From: an uncultured Prevotella sp.
GTDB lineage: Bacteria; Bacteroidota; Bacteroidia; Bacteroidales; Bacteroidaceae
Assembly: GCA_905372445.1 (NCBI GenBank)
Contig: CAJPPF010000075.1
Span: 1-10,389, forward strand
Direction: 5' to 3'
Length of the DNA: 10,389 nt
The notes beneath the pieces are model-generated. The model was not told the origin of the DNA and ran no database searches. It saw nothing but the letters and a program-made list of their open reading frames with translations. Each line of letters begins with the position of its first letter. Position 1 is the first letter of the stretch. Made by a program: the position numbers and the translations under genes. This document shows, one piece after another, positions 6,506 to 10,389 of this stretch.

Positions 6506-7897
6506 CTAATCGCGACGGAAGATATCGCGTGTATAGACTTTTTTCTCCACATCGTCAAGGCACGCATCGTATCGGTTGGCGATAATAGCGTCGCTTTGCT
6601 TCTTGAATTCTTCAATGTTGTTCACAACCTTAGACCCGAAGAATGTCTCCCCGTCCTTTAAAGTTGGCTCATATACGATAACATTTGCACCTTTTGCCTT
6701 AATGCGCTTCATGATGCCTTGAATAGCTGATGCTCTGAAATTGTCGGAATTGCTCTTCATCGTCAGGCGGAAAATACCAACTGTCACCTCCTTTTTCAAT
6801 CCGTCATACTCATTATTCGTGCTGTAAGCATACCAACCGGCTTTGCGCAGAACCTCATCAGCTATAAAGTCTTTGCGTGTACGATTACTCTCCACAATGG
6901 CAGACATCATATTCTGTGGCACATCAGCGTAATTAGCCAACAGTTGCTTTGTGTCCTTAGGCAGGCAATAACCTCCATATCCGAACGAAGGATTGTTGTA
7001 GTGTGTTCCTATGCGCGGATCTAAGCCAATGCCATTAATGATGGACGCAGTGTCCATTCCCTTGCACTCACAGAAGGTGTCAAGTTCGTTGAAGTAAGAC
7101 ACGCGAAGGGCAAGATAGGTGTTGGCAAAGAGTTTAACTGCTTCTGCCTCTTTCAGTCCCATGAAAAGTACAGGAATATTCTTTGTATCTTCATATCCTT
7201 CATGGATGGCGTTATCAGCCGAAGGTCCTTCTGCTCCTTCGACAAGAAGCCGTGCGAATATCTCGGCAGCCTCTTTCATGTGATTGCCCTGAATAGCCTT
7301 TATGGCATCGTTCTCAGTACCAAAATCGCCACCACCGATAAGCTTTGGATAACCGACAATGATTCGCGAAGGATAGACATTATCATATAATGCCTTTGAC
7401 TCACGAAGGAATTCAGGAGAGAAAAGCAACCGGAACTCACGTCTGCGACCATCTGCGAGTGGTCCCATTGCTTTGAACTTCTCCGCATACTTCACATATA
7501 GCGAACGGCAGTAGCCTACAGGAATGGTCGACTTGATTACCATTGTTGCCTCAGGATTAACCGAAAGAACAAGGTCAATCACATCTTCTATATGGTGTGT
7601 ATCGAAGAAATTCTTCTGTGGATCGTAGTTCGTGGGAGCCGCTATAACGACAATATCAGCATCCTTGTAAGCCGATGCACCGTCAAGCGTTGCAGTCAGG
7701 TTAAGTTCTTTCTCGGCAAAATACTTCTCTATATATTCGTCAAGAATCGGAGAAACTCGTTTGTTTATCTTGTCAACTTTCTCAGGAATCACATCAACGG
7801 CTGTAACCTTATGATTCTGAGCCAACAGTGTGGCAATACTCAGTCCTACGTAGCCTGTTCCGGCTACAGCTATTTGTATGTCTTTAAATTCACGCAT
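6506..7897 (-). CDS. ugd: UDP-glucose 6-dehydrogenase
   Basis: A 463-residue cytoplasmic enzyme that oxidises UDP-glucose to UDP-glucuronate with two NAD+, supplying an acidic sugar for capsule or exopolysaccharide. The NAD-binding loop GTGYVG is at 13-18, TIPVGYCRSLY at 124-134, FSPEFLRESKALYDN at 159-173, the central FANTYLALRVSYFNELD at 257-273, and the catalytic cysteine C311 in GYGGYCLPKDTKQLL. The C-terminal UDP-binding half ends with the family-typical VYTRDIF. It resembles the E. coli type (388 residues) very closely in the core but carries extra stretches at about 143-153, 184-207, 223-239 and 352-368. No catalytic residue is missing. The ATG at 7897 starts directly before the Rossmann strand. 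The gene lies 112 bases after the dehydratase gene and just before the acetyltransferase gene. Confidence 0.95.
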   Translation of the reverse strand: MREFKDIQIAVAGTGYVGLSIATLLAQNHKVTAVDVIPEKVDKINKRVSPILDEYIEKYFAEKELNLTATLDGASAYKDADIVVIAAPTNYDPQKNFFDTHHIEDVIDLVLSVNPEATMVIKSTIPVGYCRSLYVKYAEKFKAMGPLADGRRREFRLLFSPEFLRESKALYDNVYPSRIIVGYPKLIGGGDFGTENDAIKAIQGNHMKEAAEIFARLLVEGAEGPSADNAIHEGYEDTKNIPVLFMGLKEAEAVKLFANTYLALRVSYFNELDTFCECKGMDTASIINGIGLDPRIGTHYNNPSFGYGGYCLPKDTKQLLANYADVPQNMMSAIVESNRTRKDFIADEVLRKAGWYAYSTNNEYDGLKKEVTVGIFRLTMKSNSDNFRASAIQGIMKRIKAKGANVIVYEPTLKDGETFFGSKVVNNIEEFKKQSDAIIANRYDACLDDVEKKVYTRDIFRRD

Positions 7898-8009
7898 ATA
7901 CCAGATGTTCTTTTAGTTACTAATTACATAAAACCGTGCATATATACCTTTATTATAATATAAGGCATTCGCACACGTGTCTTTTCTTATCGATGATGTG
8001 CCTTACACT

Positions 8010-10061
8010 TTAGTTGTCGAGCACCTCATATTTTGAGAAATTACTCTTATACTCCGGCACCATTTCTTTCATCTTACGTACAATTTCCAAATCATTGTAT
8101 GTGTACGACAATTCAAACAGTTCTTTCTCACTGCTACAAGCATCAGTGTAATCGTACTCACGAACCTGTGCAACCATAATATTCGGATTCTTCGTTGGCA
8201 GATTCTTCTCTTTATCCGACAGCACTTCTTCATAGAGTTTCTCACCGTGTCTGAGTCCGGTAAACTCTATTGAGATGTTATGTGCGCCCGACAGTCGTAT
8301 CATACGCTTTGCCAAGTCGACGATCTTCACAGGCTTACCCATATCAAATATGAATATCTCACCTCCGTTGCCCATTGTTCCTGCTTCAAGAACAAGACGG
8401 CATGCCTCGGGTATAAGCATGAAGAAACGGATGATGTCAGGATGAGTGACAGTGATATGACCTCCTTTTTTTATCTGCTCCTTGAAGATTGGTATCACTG
8501 AACCGTTGCTTCCCAACACATTTCCGAAACGTGTTGTGACGAATTGCGTGATGCCTGGCTCGCCATTGATCTGCATGAGTCGTGAGCAAAACTGATGGTC
8601 TGTCACAGCATTGTCAATGGTATCGGCTTCACCGCTGGCTACACGTGCCCGGAGATCGGCAAGGGCTTTATTCAGCGACTGGCAGTATATCTCACAAATA
8701 CGCTTTGAGCATCCCATCACATTTGTAGGGTTGACAGCCTTATCCGTAGAGATCATTACAAACTTCTTCGTACCATATTTCACCGACAGATCTGCAATGA
8801 CACGCGTACCATATATATTATTCTGTACAGCCATAGCAGGGTTGTCTTCCATCATTGGCACATGCTTATATGCAGCAGCATGAAATACATATTCCGGACG
8901 GTGCTCGGCGAAGATTGTCTCCATGAATGTCTTGTTGGCAATCGATGCCACTATGGTAGAAAACTTTGTAACCATGGACATATTACTTGCGGTCTCACTT
9001 TCCATCTGGCTTGCAGCAAAACGTGAACACCAGAGGCGGATATCATGCATTGGAGTCTCTGCCTGATCGACCAATACCATCTCTGCAGGATGAAATTTTG
9101 CCACTTGGCGCACCATTTCCGAGCCGATAGAGCCTGCAGCACCGGTGATAAGTATGCGCTTGCCACGAAGGAGACGACCGATGGCGTCCATGTCGACTTC
9201 TATCTTATCGCGTGGCAGCAGGTCCTCGATATCAACTTCCTTAAGTTGGTTGCCGTTAAACTCTGACATGCCAACCCATTCCTCTTCATGAGGAATCATC
9301 ATTATCTTTATATTATTATCTATCAGTAGATTGATTAATTCCTCGCTAGCACGGAAACGGTCATTTTGCATAGGCGAGACAAGCACTACCTTCACACCGA
9401 GCGACTTCATTCGATTGATAAGCTCGTCATTTACTGCATAGACTTTTTTTCCAAGCAACAGCTTGCCAATCATCTCAGAGCCTGGCGATATAAAACCACA
9501 CAGGTTGTATTTGTTTGGATCAAGTCCGCGAATAAGCTTTGCCAGTGCCACGCCTCCTTCGCGCACACCATATATAAAAGCGCGCACGGTAGTATTATTT
9601 CGCCGGGTTATATCAAAGAGGGTCTTTACGATAATTCGCGAGAACACCAACAGCATAGTAGAGAATGCAAACATTATCAGGCAGTTGTCAAGATGCAACA
9701 CAGAGATCCCATGCGCTATCATTATATTCCCACCGAATATGCCTAAGAGGAATGTAAGGAATGCTCCCAGAATCATGGCACTGCTGATGCGTACAAGATC
9801 AACGAACGACGAGTAGCGCAGGACCCCACTGTAAGTACGGAATAGTCTGAAGGCGAAAAGGAACAGAAGTATGCTTACCAGAAGTGCACGGGTTATCGAC
9901 CAGAATTGCTCTATGAAACCTAAAGCACCAAGTTCGATATACTTTGCAATGTAGCCCGAGAACATCACGATGAGGCTATCAAAAGCCATAAGGCACCAAT
10001 AAGGAAGTGCTCCACGCGAGAAATACCAGTTGAAAAACTGATTAAAAACTTTACTTATCAT
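8010..10061 (-). CDS. Membrane-bound CapD/WbpM-type nucleotide-sugar 4,6-dehydratase
   Basis: A 683-residue inner-membrane protein of the FlaA1/CapD/WbpM group, which typically converts UDP-GlcNAc to UDP-4-keto-6-deoxy-GlcNAc, the entry to QuiNAc, FucNAc and related capsule sugars. Four N-terminal membrane helices (about 21-42, 59-74, 90-111 and 124-145) are followed by a degenerate nucleotide-binding domain (about 160-255) and the catalytic SDR domain: GAAGSIGSE (307-315), HAAAYKHVPMMEDNP (394-408), STDKAVNPTNVMGCSKR (438-454) and RFGNVLGSNGSVIP (511-524). The usual SDR tyrosine is replaced by methionine (M449, with K453), a hallmark of the large membrane-bound members. Extra residues appear near 347-360 and 465-502. 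The ATG at 10061 is preferred; a TTG at 10091 would add ten basic residues. Substrate sugar is inferred from the family. It follows the PqqD-like gene by 49 bases. Confidence 0.92.
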   Translation of the reverse strand: MISKVFNQFFNWYFSRGALPYWCLMAFDSLIVMFSGYIAKYIELGALGFIEQFWSITRALLVSILLFLFAFRLFRTYSGVLRYSSFVDLVRISSAMILGAFLTFLLGIFGGNIMIAHGISVLHLDNCLIMFAFSTMLLVFSRIIVKTLFDITRRNNTTVRAFIYGVREGGVALAKLIRGLDPNKYNLCGFISPGSEMIGKLLLGKKVYAVNDELINRMKSLGVKVVLVSPMQNDRFRASEELINLLIDNNIKIMMIPHEEEWVGMSEFNGNQLKEVDIEDLLPRDKIEVDMDAIGRLLRGKRILITGAAGSIGSEMVRQVAKFHPAEMVLVDQAETPMHDIRLWCSRFAASQMESETASNMSMVTKFSTIVASIANKTFMETIFAEHRPEYVFHAAAYKHVPMMEDNPAMAVQNNIYGTRVIADLSVKYGTKKFVMISTDKAVNPTNVMGCSKRICEIYCQSLNKALADLRARVASGEADTIDNAVTDHQFCSRLMQINGEPGITQFVTTRFGNVLGSNGSVIPIFKEQIKKGGHITVTHPDIIRFFMLIPEACRLVLEAGTMGNGGEIFIFDMGKPVKIVDLAKRMIRLSGAHNISIEFTGLRHGEKLYEEVLSDKEKNLPTKNPNIMVAQVREYDYTDACSSEKELFELSYTYNDLEIVRKMKEMVPEYKSNFSKYEVLDN

Positions 10062-10110
10062 TGTCTTTCGCTTTCCAAATTTTTTATTCAATTATCATCC
10101 CTACATTCAG

Positions 10111-10347
10111 TCAATTATCAATAAGAGCCTTACTGTCAGCAAGAGCAATGACGCGACCTGCATCATATTCCTTTTCAAACAACGCTGCAGCATCCTCAAC
10201 AATAAAAGATTCTGCCGGCAGTAGTGCTTTCCAAAGATAGTGACCGACATCGTTTCGCTGCACGACATCTGACTGTCCAGACGACACAACACATATAATG
10301 GGCATATCACATACATCGTTGACAGTGAGGTTATTGCCAATGTGCAT
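10111..10347 (-). CDS. PqqD-like small protein
   Basis: The 78-residue protein fits the PqqD fold, a small winged-helix-like domain that in RiPP systems binds a precursor peptide and presents it to a maturation enzyme. An N-terminal strand pattern (MHIGNNLTVNDVCDMPIICVV) is followed by the characteristic helix NDVGHYLWKAL (32-42, where family members usually have NxxGxxIW), then an EDAAALFEKEYDAG segment (51-64) matching the usual EYDV stretch. It is slightly shorter at the C-terminus than most members. The ATG at 10347 matches the family start; an earlier in-frame ATG at 10380 adds eleven unlikely residues. No precursor peptide or radical SAM enzyme is visible, since the window ends 42 bases upstream. 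PqqD-like proteins are also found alone in Bacteroidota polysaccharide regions, where their role is unclear. The assignment rests on pattern recognition and is moderate. Confidence 0.6.
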   Translation of the reverse strand: MHIGNNLTVNDVCDMPIICVVSSGQSDVVQRNDVGHYLWKALLPAESFIVEDAAALFEKEYDAGRVIALADSKALIDN

Positions 10348-10389
10348 AAAGTGAGTTTTTATAATATTATAAACATACACACAAGTTGC

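Noticed and set aside
6487..6615. Longer start for the acetyltransferase inside ugd
   Set aside because: The added residues match no GNAT element and simply read the other frame of the ugd C-terminus.
7961..8005. Inverted repeat TAAGGCA/TGCCTTA between the dehydratase gene and ugd
   Set aside because: Only 7 bp with a 31-base loop and no T-run, so too weak to call a terminator.
10062..10091. TTG start for the dehydratase at 10091
   Set aside because: A true ATG at 10061 gives the normal N-terminus; the ten added residues are lysine-rich and untypical.
1..10389. tRNA, rRNA, CRISPR array, complete insertion sequence
   Set aside because: No tRNA-like cloverleaf, rRNA-like stretch, regularly spaced direct repeats or transposase was seen.

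Overview
The window looks like chromosomal DNA from a Bacteroidota bacterium, most likely a Prevotella/Bacteroides relative. Every convincing gene has Bacteroidales-type family features: a GDP-L-fucose synthase containing the extra segment usual in that phylum, an FlaA1/CapD-type sugar dehydratase, and an MFS sugar permease of the FucP group. Intergenic regions carry close matches to the Bacteroidota -7 promoter box TAnnTTTG, and gene starts lack obvious Shine-Dalgarno sequences. This is inference from recognised families; no database search was possible.

All eight genes I support lie on the minus strand, so transcription runs from high to low coordinates. First comes a small PqqD-like protein (10347-10111), then a membrane-bound nucleotide-sugar 4,6-dehydratase of the CapD/WbpM type (10061-8010), UDP-glucose 6-dehydrogenase (7897-6506) and a GNAT acetyltransferase (6486-6034). 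This half reads as the edge of a surface-polysaccharide locus that makes UDP-4-keto-6-deoxy sugar and UDP-glucuronate.

After a 283-base gap with a good promoter candidate comes a tight three-gene operon: a fusion of a HxGH-type nucleotidyltransferase with a GHMP-family kinase (5750-4428), a FucP-like sugar permease (4415-3213) and GDP-L-fucose synthase (3174-1939). A terminator-like hairpin follows. No fucose catabolic gene (fucI, fucK, fucA) is present. The cluster therefore looks like sugar uptake plus sugar activation for glycan decoration rather than fucose degradation. The fusion enzyme is the most interesting object here. Its layout resembles the Bacteroides fucose-salvage enzyme Fkp in logic (nucleotidyltransferase plus GHMP kinase), but it is far smaller and has an unrelated nucleotidyltransferase fold.

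Between this operon and the last gene is a 572-base region with an 18-bp perfect inverted repeat, a weak 88-codon frame and a promoter-like box. The last gene (1366-206) is a PepSY-associated membrane protein that ends before a long imperfect hairpin. Several enzymes here, most clearly UDP-glucose dehydrogenase, carry extra polar loops relative to the usual family length.
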